Source of the DNA: Rhodococcus sp. IITR03
GTDB lineage: Bacteria > Actinomycetota > Actinomycetes > Mycobacteriales > Mycobacteriaceae
Assembly: GCA_001017865.1 (NCBI GenBank)
Contig: LATQ01000001.1
Location: 614,752 to 621,075 of the forward strand
Direction: 5' to 3'
DNA: 6,324 nt
Position 1 is the stretch's first letter, and each line of letters opens with the position of its first letter. A program made the translations under genes and the position numbers. The notes below the pieces were generated by a model that made no database searches, was not told the DNA's origin, and was given only the letters and a program-made list of their open reading frames with translations. This document shows, one piece after another, positions 1 to 6,008 of the stretch.

Positions 1-344
1 CGGGACGAGTTCGGTCCGATCGGCTGCGAGCACCGGGCCACGTAGTGCCCGAATGCGTGGCCGGCCACCACGGCGGGTGCGGCGTCGAAATGCTCGACGA
101 CGGCGGCGACGTCACCCGCGAGGTCGTGCAGATCGAGGCCGGTCATGGGTCCACGGCTGCTGCCGATTCCTCGGGGTTGCGGTCGCAGAGCGGTGAATCC
201 CGCTGCCGCAAGGTCGCTCGCGATCGGATCGAATTCGTAGGAATCGCGTCCGAGGGAGGGAAGCAGGACGACTGCCGGCCCTTCCCCGTCGAGACGTACC
301 TCGAGTTCGGCCACCGGTGTTTCGACAAGACGAGTGTTGCTCAC
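1..344 (-). CDS. Alpha/beta hydrolase fold protein, N-terminal part (runs off left edge; one apparent frameshift)
   Basis: The start is GTG at 344-342, preceded by a GAGAGG ribosome binding site (358-353) at 8 bases. The frame gives about 104 residues typical of an alpha/beta hydrolase: beta strand AVVLLPSLGRDSYEFDP (residues 24-40), where an oxyanion-hole loop is expected, then PQPRGIGSSRGP (55-66), and the nucleophile elbow GHAFG (95-99). The elbow carries Ala97 where the family normally has Ser, Cys or Asp, so either this subfamily is not a classical esterase or it is catalytically altered. After residue 104 the frame turns into nonsense; restoring one C in the CC at 33-34 (minus-strand G) gives the fluent continuation VARVLAADRTELVP. 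The substrate is unknown, and the C-terminal half lies outside the window. The gene diverges from the reductase at 1018. The family call is fairly sure, the function is not. Confidence 0.72.
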   Translation of the reverse strand, partial: MSNTRLVETPVAELEVRLDGEGPAVVLLPSLGRDSYEFDPIASDLAAAGFTALRPQPRGIGSSRGPMTGLDLHDLAGDVAAVVEHFDAAPAVVAGHAFGHYVARCSQPIGPNSS

Positions 345-668
345 GCGGCCATCCTCTCACCACCGGAAAGAACTGTGCTTCGACACAATCCCCCGCCGTA
401 GTGTCGAGAATCACACCGATGCGAGGTGTGGCGCATTTTCGAAAGGGGAATACAGGGAGGCTCGCCTCGGTCGAGCTTCCGCGGCACGGAGTGCGCCTCT
501 CCGCGACGGGTGCCGAGCGGCCGCCCCTGTCAGGCGATCGACTCCGAACTGATTTTCCTGCAACGTCTTTCGATATAAACATCGAAGGCCATTCGCATCC
601 ACGCCATGTGCACACAGTTGTACCTGACTCCCCGGTAGCACGTTGTGCCATTCTGGAACGATCTGATT

Positions 669-683
669 CGTACAGGCTGTACG
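669..683. promoter_or_regulatory. Palindrome, candidate operator
   Basis: This is a perfect palindrome with 7-base arms (CGTACAG and CTGTACG) around one central base. It lies 9 bases upstream of a larger inverted repeat at 693-719 and shares its GTAC element. Perfect symmetry and an intergenic position fit a dimeric repressor site. The regulator is not in the window. Confidence 0.4.
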
Positions 684-692
684 TCCAAGACC

Positions 693-719
693 GGTACGAA
701 CATTCAGCATGTTCGTACC
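693..719. promoter_or_regulatory. 27-base inverted repeat, candidate operator
   Basis: The arms GGTACGAACAT (693-703) and ATGTTCGTACC (709-719) are perfect inverted copies, 11 bases each, separated by five bases. A hairpin terminator is unlikely: there is no T tract, the arms are about half AT, and no gene ends nearby. A two-fold-symmetric protein binding site is the better reading. It is not an actinobacterial LexA box, since GAAC and GTTC are 9 bases apart rather than 4. It sits about 300 bases upstream of the reductase start, so it could control either divergent gene. Confidence 0.5.
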
Positions 720-793
720 ATGAAGTAACCCTGAATCTTCATCTAATTCGACTGCGCTACAACAATTCTCGATCTATTCGGACAAATTGCCGA

Positions 794-810
794 AATTCGA
801 GGCTCGAATT
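794..810. promoter_or_regulatory. 17-base palindrome, candidate operator
   Basis: The arms AATTCGAG (794-801) and CTCGAATT (803-810) flank a single central base. The site is about 210 bases upstream of the reductase start and shares an ATTCGA core with the inverted repeat at 899-919. It may be a regulator site or a structure in a long leader. Confidence 0.4.
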
Positions 811-898
811 GTTCCTGGTGACAACATGATCGAGGTGGTGCATGATTGTTGCTGCAGGGAGTTACGAGCCGATGAAGGCCCGTATCAGGGGACACGCG

Positions 899-919
899 TT
901 CGAATCAGGGGGATTCGAA
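899..919. promoter_or_regulatory. 21-base inverted repeat, candidate operator or leader hairpin
   Basis: The arms TTCGAATC (899-906) and GATTCGAA (912-919) flank the five bases AGGGG. The repeat lies about 100 bases upstream of the reductase start. The exact 8-mer TTCGAATC occurs again at 1873-1880, in the gap between the reductase and ketosynthase genes. If the region is transcribed, this could also form an RNA hairpin. Confidence 0.4.
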
Positions 920-1017
920 ACGTGCTCCTCCACAGGGAAATCAACGCGCAGGGGGCGTGTGTGCGACGTCGGCGAACAGCCGCGCCCGTCGCCCCCTCGC
1001 ACAGCGAGGAGATCAGC

Positions 1018-1851
1018 ATGACCAGCACCATCGAACCCACTTCGCAGATCGCTGCCGGCGGAAACAAGCTCCGCGGACGCGTCGCCTTCGTCACCGGCGG
1101 CACGCGCGGCATCGGTGCGGCGATCAGCCGCAGCCTGGCGAGCCAGGGTGCCACCGTCGCCGCAGGCTACGGACGCAACACGGCTCAGGCGGATCAGTTC
1201 CTCGCAGACCTGAACGAGAAGGGCCGCAAGGACGTCCGTTACTCGGTGCACCGCGGCGACGTCGCGAACGCCGACGACTGCCGCCGCACCATCGATGAGG
1301 TCATCGACACGCACGGTCGCCTCGACATCCTGGTCAACAACGCCGGCATCACCATCGACCGCACGGTGCTGAAGATGCAGGACGAGGACTGGGACACCGT
1401 CCTCGGCGTGAACCTCTCGGGCGCGTTCTACCTGGCACAGGCCGCGTTGCGGCACATGCTCGAGCGCGGCACCGGACGCATCGTCAACGTCTCCTCCGTC
1501 ATCGGCGAGACCGGCAACATCGGGCAGGCCAACTACGCGGCATCGAAGGCCGGCCTGTTCGGTCTCACCAAGACCCTCGCCAAGGAAGCGGCCTTCCATC
1601 TGGCCAAGAACGACAAACTGGACCCGAACGGCATCGGCGTCACCGTCAACACCGTCACCCCGGGCTTCGTCGCCACCGAGATGGTCGAGTCCATCCCCGA
1701 GAAGGTTCTCGCGCGCATCACCGACACCATCCCCGTGAAGCGACTCGCCGACCCGCAGGAGATCGCCCGGGTCGTGCATTTCCTCGCCGCGGACGCCTCC
1801 TCGTACATCACCGGTCAGGTGTGGGGCGTCAACGGCGGCCTGGACATGTGA
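1018..1851 (+). CDS. SDR-family 3-oxoacyl-ACP / acetoacetyl-CoA reductase (FabG/PhaB-like)
   Basis: This is a complete 277-residue short-chain dehydrogenase/reductase, expected to reduce a 3-oxoacyl thioester (ACP or CoA) to the 3-hydroxy form with NAD(P)H in the cytosol. Visible signatures are the Rossmann nucleotide loop TGGTRGIG (26-33), NNAG (107-110), and the catalytic tetrad Asn132, Ser160, Tyr173 and Lys177 in the YAASK motif. The C-terminal ending VNGGLDM recalls PhaB-type acetoacetyl-CoA reductases, although most of the sequence fits FabG equally well. A 17-residue N-terminal tail precedes the first strand, and there is a small insert (AKNDKLDPNGIG) before the VNTVTPGF strand. The ATG start is chosen because GAGGAG (1006-1011) lies 6 bases upstream, although the frame is open further up. 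The ketosynthase gene follows after 46 bases, so the two are probably one operon: the ketosynthase makes a 3-oxo product and this enzyme reduces it. Acyl-chain preference cannot be read from the sequence. Confidence 0.93.
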   Translation: MTSTIEPTSQIAAGGNKLRGRVAFVTGGTRGIGAAISRSLASQGATVAAGYGRNTAQADQFLADLNEKGRKDVRYSVHRGDVANADDCRRTIDEVIDTHGRLDILVNNAGITIDRTVLKMQDEDWDTVLGVNLSGAFYLAQAALRHMLERGTGRIVNVSSVIGETGNIGQANYAASKAGLFGLTKTLAKEAAFHLAKNDKLDPNGIGVTVNTVTPGFVATEMVESIPEKVLARITDTIPVKRLADPQEIARVVHFLAADASSYITGQVWGVNGGLDM

Positions 1852-1897
1852 TCCGCCCTCCCCACCCATTACTTCGAATCGAACGGTCCCCTCGCAC

Positions 1898-3776
1898 ATG
1901 CAGCCATTCGAGCTCAATCGGCACGGCCGAATAGTCTTCCCTTCCAACTTTGTTCCCGAACTCGACTTCTCCACGCTGAGCAGCGTCGACCACCTCGACG
2001 CCGTCATCCGTCGCGACTTCGACACCAAGGCACCCACGGTCTCGGAGATCCTCTCCCGGCACGAACTGGGCAAGTACGGTTCGAAGTTCGAGATCATGCG
2101 GGACATGGCCCTCAACGTCTTCTGGCCGACCGCTTCCCGCTGATGATGTTCGAGCGGCGCGTCACCCGCTGGGGCGACGTGCCCGCAACCGCGACGACGT
2201 CTACATGCCGCGCCTGACTCCCTGGCCCGAGGCCGAAGAGCGGCTGGGCGCGGTCGAGGAGGCCTACCGCGCTCTCCCCCGCGCGTGGACAGTGCCGCCG
2301 AGGACCGCATCTTCGATCGGCTCTTCGCGGTCTTCGGTTCGCGTCGCCACTTCGCCGGCGACCTGCCCACGGTCAAGCCGACTGTGCCGCAGCTGGTCTC
2401 CGATCCGGAGAACATCACCCTGCGTGTTCGCCACTACGATCCGAACCATCCCGTCTTCGGATACGACGAGATCCTCGACTGCCACGAGGACGTCGCCGAA
2501 CTCGAGGCCCTGAGCCGCTGGTCGATGGTTCTGCACAACCAGCAGCCCTGGGACGGAAGCGAAACCGAACTCGTCCGGGTCGCGGACCTGAAGGACGACG
2601 ACTACGTCGTGGTCTCCCATCCGCGCAATCGCGAGGTCCAGCGGTTCATCAACCGGGTCATGTCGGGCAAGACCCGCAAGGCCACCTCGTACACGCGGCA
2701 CGAACCGGTGGCACCGTCTGCGCCCTACCCGGCCGTCGACGTGCGCTCGGAGTTCGCGATCGCACCCGCATCGACGCGATTGCGGTCGCGCACGGCGACC
2801 AGGTGTGCACCAACGAGGACCTGATCCGCAACACCGCCTACAACTGGTCGCCCATGTCGGCCGACGAGATCACGGCCAAGACCGGGATCGAGCAGCGCCG
2901 GTACACCTCGGGAACCTTCGAGGACCTGGCCCTGACGGCGGCGAAGCAGGCGGTCGCCCACGCCGGTGTCGGCCCGCAGGACATCGGCGCGGTCATCACC
3001 TGCACGTGCACGAGCGGGCGGCTGATCCCGTCGCTGGCCACGTGGATCTCGGGCGAACTGGGCATCGGGCAGACCCATGCCTCGTTCGACCTGATCGCGG
3101 CGTGCGCGGGATTGCCCTACGGCCTGGCCGAGGCGACCCGCATCCTCCAGCAGGTCAAGCGTCCCGTCCTCGTGGTGTGCGTCGAGAAGTTCTCGGACAA
3201 GATCGGCACGGTCCGGCGTCCCGCATGATCTTCGGTGACGGCGCCGCGGCAATGGTGATCTCGCCGGCCGCCGAGGGCGAGGCACCCGATCTCGAGTTCT
3301 TCAACAGCTACGCGAGCGGACCGACGAGCGAGGTCAACTCGATCATCTGGCCGAATCCGGACTTCGACAACTTCATCACGGTCTACGGACCCGAAGTGAA
3401 GACGCTCGCCGGTCGCTATCTGACGCAGATGCTCGACGAGATCAAGGCCCTCCCGTCCCCCGACGACGCCGAGCGTTCGCTGCTCGACGACATCGATCTC
3501 ATCGTTCCCCACCAGGCGAACAAGACGATGGTCATCGAGCTCGCCGCGAACGCCGGACTCTCGGCCGACCGGTTGTACTTCAACATCGAGAAGGTCGGCA
3601 ACACGTCGTCGGCGAGCATCCCGCTCGCGATCCACGACGCGGTCCGCGACGGGGTCATCACCGAACCGGTTCGCATCTTCGCTCCCGGCTTCGGTGCCGG
3701 AGCGGTGGCGGGGTACACCGTCATGCGGATCGACCCGAAGGTGGTCGTGCCGTTCGAGGAGACTGACGCCGGCTGA
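1898..3776 (+). CDS. Long ketoacyl synthase III (FabH-like) with ~290-residue N-terminal extension; five apparent frameshifts
   Basis: Restoring one base at each of five sites gives one continuous protein of about 627 residues: G at 2124-2126, C at 2182-2184, C at 2276-2280, C at 2765-2767, and C near 3216-3217. From about residue 292 it is a full KAS III domain: VCTNEDL and KTGIEQRRY near its start, the active-site Cys404 in AACAGLPYGL, FGDGAAA, His540 in PHQAN and Asn570 in GNTSSAS. The Cys-to-His and His-to-Asn spacings (136 and 30) are close to E. coli FabH (132 and 30). The enzyme should condense an acyl-CoA with malonyl-ACP or malonyl-CoA to a 3-oxoacyl product. Residues 1-290 are well formed (FELNRHGRIVFPSNF, FGYDEILDCHEDV, VSHPRNREVQRF) but I recognise no catalytic domain in them; I recall similarly long KAS III proteins in other bacteria, unverified. 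FabH itself is only about 320 residues. The ATG at 1898 has no clear ribosome binding site, so translation may depend on the upstream reductase gene. As printed, the gene encodes only fragments. Confidence 0.85.
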
Positions 3777-3796
3777 TCCCGGCGTACGACAGGCAT

Positions 3797-3820
3797 CCGG
3801 GCCGTCCCCCGCAGGCCCGG
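3797..3820 (+). terminator. Small GC hairpin after the ketosynthase gene
   Basis: The arms CCGGGCC (3797-3803) and GGCCCGG (3814-3820) flank a 10-base loop and begin 20 bases after the stop codon. This may be an accessory hairpin just ahead of the stronger terminator at 3826-3864. There is no T tract. Confidence 0.35.
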
Positions 3821-3825
3821 AGTAC

Positions 3826-3864
3826 ATCGGCCCGTTCGCGACATCCGGTCGCGAACGGGCCGAT
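3826..3864 (+). terminator. Strong hairpin terminator after the reductase-ketosynthase unit
   Basis: The 17-base arms ATCGGCCCGTTCGCGAC (3826-3842) and 3848-3864 are perfect inverted copies around the 5-base loop ATCCG. Only a short T stretch follows (near 3870), which is common for terminators in high-GC actinobacteria. It lies about 50 bases after the ketosynthase stop and about 100 bases before the next gene, so it separates two plus-strand transcription units. Confidence 0.75.
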
Positions 3865-3917
3865 CGTCGTTTGCGACCGGGCGACGTAACACCCGCGACG
3901 CCCAGGCCGACATTTCG

Positions 3918-3942
3918 ATCGGATCCGGCAAATCGGATCCGG
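3918..3942 (+). repeat. 11-base direct repeat upstream of the Excalibur gene
   Basis: ATCGGATCCGG occurs at 3918-3928 and again at 3932-3942, with three bases between. The 14-base period is not a full helical turn multiple, so tandem binding on one face is not obvious. It lies 24 bases before the start codon, in the likely promoter or leader of the small secreted protein. Its function is unknown. Confidence 0.4.
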
Positions 3943-3966
3943 ACGAAGTACAGAAAGGCCTCGCGC

Positions 3967-4346
3967 ATGAAGTTCCGCCGCATCGTCGCTGCGACGCTGG
4001 GGTGTGTGGCTCTGACGGTCGCCGCACCGTCGACCGCCACCGCCTTCCCTCTCGTGGACCTGCTCCCGAAGGCATCGCCGATCTCGTTCCGAGCGGATCG
4101 TTCAATCCGTTCGCTCCGCCGCCGGCACCTCCGGCTCCCCCTGCCCCGCCGGCACCCCAGGCGGCTCCGCAGGTCGCGCCGGCACCCCCGGCTCGTCAGG
4201 CTCCGGCCGCACCGAGCGGTGGGTTCGAGAACTGCACCGAGGCATGGAATGCGGGCGCTGCTCCGGTCCACCGCAACGACCCCGGATACGCTCCGCGTCT
4301 CGACCGCGACAACGACGGGATCGGCTGCGAGCTCGATCCGCGCTGA
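3967..4346 (+). CDS. Secreted Excalibur-domain protein with Pro/Ala-rich linker (one apparent frameshift)
   Basis: The ATG at 3967 has AGAAAGG (3952-3958) 8 bases upstream. The first 26 residues are a Sec signal peptide: basic MKFRR, a hydrophobic core, and a cleavage site after ATA (24-26). The frame then breaks; adding one G after 4068 joins it to the remaining frame and gives a 126-residue protein. Residues about 48-84 are a Pro/Ala-rich linker (PPAPPAPPAPPAP). Residues 87-122 form an Excalibur domain: FENCTEAW with Cys90, then the calcium-loop-like DRDNDGIGCE (113-122) with Asp113, Asp115, Asp117 and Cys121. The two cysteines probably form a disulfide. The domain is known from extracellular proteins and is related to EF-hand-like calcium loops; calcium binding here is inferred. 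The protein is probably exported and tethered in or near the cell wall by the linker. It is flanked by terminators on both sides, so it is likely monocistronic, and its cellular role is unknown. Confidence 0.85.
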
Positions 4347-4349
4347 TCG

Positions 4350-4368
4350 GTCCGTCCGGCAGACGGAC
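4350..4368 (+). terminator. Small hairpin just after the Excalibur stop codon
   Basis: The arms GTCCGTC (4350-4356) and GACGGAC (4362-4368) flank a 5-base loop and start 3 bases after the stop codon. This is a possible accessory terminator or mRNA 3-prime-end structure ahead of the strong hairpin at 4394-4435. Confidence 0.35.
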
Positions 4369-4393
4369 GAGAGCTCTTCCATTCCCGCAGAAG

Positions 4394-4435
4394 GGCGAAG
4401 GCCCTTCCATCCTCGGGGATGGAAGGGCCTTCGTC
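4394..4435. terminator. Bidirectional terminator between convergent genes
   Basis: A perfect 17-base-pair stem (4396-4412 with 4417-4433) encloses the 4-base loop TCGG. A G-U pair and one further G-C pair extend it outward to 4394 and 4435. It lies between the ends of the plus-strand Excalibur gene (4346) and the minus-strand isomerase gene (4455), the position expected for a terminator serving both. T tracts are weak on both sides, as is common in high-GC actinobacteria. Confidence 0.8.
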
Positions 4436-4454
4436 GTTCGTACGTGCAGAAACC

Positions 4455-5168
4455 TCAGAGCCAGCGCGGCGGCGTGAGTTCTCCGCCGGTGACGCCGACG
4501 GCGCCGCGACCGGCCGCCCAGCGGACGACACCGGCGAGATCGCCTCGGACGGTGTGGATGGTCTCGGCGTCGCCGTTCACCCGGACCGCGTCGCGTCCCT
4601 CGACCTCGAGCGCGATGCCCGCACCGAGCTCCTTCTTGCGCCACATGCCGACGATGTCGTCGAGCAGCGAATCGAGGACGACGGGCGGGAAGTCGCCGAA
4701 GCGTCCACCGTTGTCGAGATCGACCGCGTGGATCCACACTTCGCGCGTGCGCATCCAGGCGGTCTCCTCGGCCGGCACGAGCCGGCCCTGCGCGGTGCGC
4801 ACCTGCGACTGCCACGCCGCCTCCGGCAGGTGCCGCCACTTCTCGTCGAGGCGGGCAACGGTGTGCGAGAACAGGTTCCGCAGAGCGGCGGGATTCAGCG
4901 TCGCGCCCTCGGCGATCTCCTGCGCCCGCTGCTCGGTGGAGGAGTACATCGGGGTCTCGACACCGGTCGCCGCCCAGTCCATGAGGCGGCACAATGCTGC
5001 GGCGTTGTAGCCGATGTGCGCGACGAGATGCCGGCGCGTCCACCCTTCGAGCAGGGTGGGACCGTCGAGTTCGTCGTCGGTGAGCTCGGCGAGCCGCTGC
5101 GACAGGTACGCCGTGCCCCGCCGGGCGATGAGGAGCCGCTCGGACAGGTCGAGATCGTTGAATCCCAC
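4455..5168 (-). CDS. Mycothiol-dependent maleylpyruvate isomerase
   Basis: This is a complete 237-residue cytosolic enzyme that converts maleylpyruvate to fumarylpyruvate using mycothiol as cofactor, the second step of gentisate breakdown. The N-terminal half is a DinB-like four-helix MDMPI domain. The metal ligands expected from the Corynebacterium glutamicum enzyme (His52, Glu144, His148) match here as His51 in RRHLVAHIGYNAAAL, and Glu143 and His147 in REVWIHAVDLD. The C-terminal part (about 165-237, GIALEVEGRDAVRVNGDAE) is the smaller MDMPI C-terminal domain. GTG at 5168 is chosen as start because AGGAGA (5183-5178) lies just upstream and the encoded VGFNDLDLSERLL begins the domain; further upstream the frame overlaps the preceding gene. 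It is the last gene of the operon, 13 bases after the hydrolase and just before a strong terminator. Confidence 0.93.
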   Translation of the reverse strand: MGFNDLDLSERLLIARRGTAYLSQRLAELTDDELDGPTLLEGWTRRHLVAHIGYNAAALCRLMDWAATGVETPMYSSTEQRAQEIAEGATLNPAALRNLFSHTVARLDEKWRHLPEAAWQSQVRTAQGRLVPAEETAWMRTREVWIHAVDLDNGGRFGDFPPVVLDSLLDDIVGMWRKKELGAGIALEVEGRDAVRVNGDAETIHTVRGDLAGVVRWAAGRGAVGVTGGELTPPRWL

Positions 5169-5177
5169 GGTTCGGCT

Positions 5178-5184
5178 TCTCCTA
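5178..5184 (-). promoter_or_regulatory. Ribosome binding site overlapping the upstream stop codon
   Basis: The hydrolase stop TAG (5184-5182) is part of TAGGAGA, which also provides the AGGAGA ribosome binding site of the isomerase, 9 bases before its GTG start. This overlap fixes the GTG start and suggests coupled translation of the two genes. Confidence 0.7.
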
Positions 5185-6003
5185 CTTGATGATCGTCTTG
5201 TTCCGGACGGTGCCGAGGCCCTCGATGGTGACCTCGCAGATTTCACCGTTCTGGATGTAGCGAGCGGGCTTGCGGGCGTGGCCGACACCGCCGGTGGTGC
5301 CGGTGATGATGACATCGCCCGGCTGCAGGGTCACGATGTGCGAGATGTAGTCGACGAGCTTGGCCGGGGTGAACACCAGATCGTTGGTGTTCGACGACTG
5401 CATGACCTCGCCCTCGAGGCGGGTCTCGATGGCGGTGCCGAGCTGGTAGTCGGTGTCGAGGAAGGGACCGAAACCGCTGGTCTTCTCGAAGGTCTTGCCC
5501 TGATCCCACTGCAGCGTGCGGTACTGGTAGTCGCGCATCGTGTAGTCGTTGATCACGGAGTAGCCGGCGATGTACTCGGCGGCGTCGGCCTCGGAGACCT
5601 GGTAGGCCTGCTTGCCGATGACCACGGCGAGTTCGGCCTCCCAGTCGAGCTGCGACCCCGCGTAGGAGGGAACGACCACATCGTCGTAGGGGCCGGTGAG
5701 GGCTTCCTTGAACTTCGAGAACAGGGTCGGGTACTCCGGCAGGTCGCGGCCCATCTCCTTGATGTGGGTCGCGTAGTTCAGGCCGACGCACACGATCTTG
5801 CCCGGCGCGGGGACGACCGGGGCATAGTCGGCGGAACCGAGGTCGACGGTCTTTCCGGATGCCTGCTCGGCGACCGACTTCCAGTTCGAATCGGCGAGCA
5901 GCGCGGACAGATCGGCGTAGCCGTCGATGACGGTGGCGCTGGAGTCGCTGTCGACACGGACGGCGGCGGTGCCGCCGTCGAGGCGGAGGGTGGCGAGACG
6001 CAT
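5182..6003 (-). CDS. Fumarylpyruvate hydrolase (fumarylacetoacetate hydrolase family)
   Basis: This is a complete 273-residue cytosolic enzyme. It should split fumarylpyruvate into fumarate and pyruvate, the last step of the gentisate pathway. It has a short N-terminal domain (about 1-65) and then the FAH catalytic fold: KIVCVGLNYATHIKEMG (69-85) with His80, the metal ligands Glu122 and Glu124 in DWEAELAVVIG, and Asp153 in GYSVINDYTMRDYQ. The late motif GDVIITGTTGGVGHAR is typical of the family. The ATG at 6003 has GAAGGAG (6020-6014) 10 bases upstream, placed inside the last codons of the dioxygenase gene; only 5 bases separate the two genes. FAH-family members also act on acylpyruvates and other ring-cleavage products, but the operon partners make fumarylpyruvate the likely substrate. 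The reading frame is intact. Confidence 0.93.
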   Translation of the reverse strand: MRLATLRLDGGTAAVRVDSDSSATVIDGYADLSALLADSNWKSVAEQASGKTVDLGSADYAPVVPAPGKIVCVGLNYATHIKEMGRDLPEYPTLFSKFKEALTGPYDDVVVPSYAGSQLDWEAELAVVIGKQAYQVSEADAAEYIAGYSVINDYTMRDYQYRTLQWDQGKTFEKTSGFGPFLDTDYQLGTAIETRLEGEVMQSSNTNDLVFTPAKLVDYISHIVTLQPGDVIITGTTGGVGHARKPARYIQNGEICEVTIEGLGTVRNKTIIK

Positions 6004-6008
6004 GGGGT

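Larger units (their letters stand above)
345..1017. other. Divergent intergenic region rich in palindromes
   Basis: No convincing gene is seen in these 673 bases: frames open here have codon use and residue composition unlike the neighbouring genes. The part from about 540 to 850 is visibly AT-richer than the rest of the window. It holds perfect palindromes at 669-683, 693-719, 794-810 and 899-919, plus weaker ones such as 569-586 (arms TTCGAT/ATCGAA). A -10-like TATAAA lies at 574-579, but no good -35 was found at a proper distance, so no promoter is assigned. This region must hold the promoter of the reductase gene and probably that of the divergent hydrolase. Confidence 0.6.

Noticed and set aside
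574..579. Promoter -10 element TATAAA
   Set aside because: No acceptable -35 was found 16-18 bases upstream, and it would leave a leader of over 400 bases; kept only as a remark in the region description.
411..710. Possible 99-residue protein on the minus strand in the intergenic region
   Set aside because: No ribosome binding site, no family likeness, and it runs across the palindromes of the AT-richer regulatory region.
693..719. SOS (LexA) box
   Set aside because: GAAC and GTTC are present in inverted order, but with 9 bases between them instead of the 4 of the actinobacterial LexA site.
862..2418. Long minus-strand open frame opposite the reductase and ketosynthase start
   Set aside because: It is a GC-bias shadow: low-complexity Arg/Gly/Asp-rich translation with no motif, opposite a well-recognised SDR gene.
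1898..3776. Programmed frameshifting in the ketosynthase gene
   Set aside because: Five successive shifts in the same direction, each in an ordinary C/G run without slippery heptamers, and similar shifts in unrelated genes make sequence error far more likely.
3117..4382. Long minus-strand open frame opposite the ketosynthase end and Excalibur gene
   Set aside because: The translation is Arg-rich without domains and crosses two strong hairpins and an intergenic region; the opposite strand encodes recognised proteins.
3694..5010. Plus-strand open frame spanning the ketosynthase end to the isomerase
   Set aside because: It crosses two terminators and reads as Arg/Ser/Pro-rich noise; only its short stretch at 3967-4068 is in frame with the signal peptide of a real gene.
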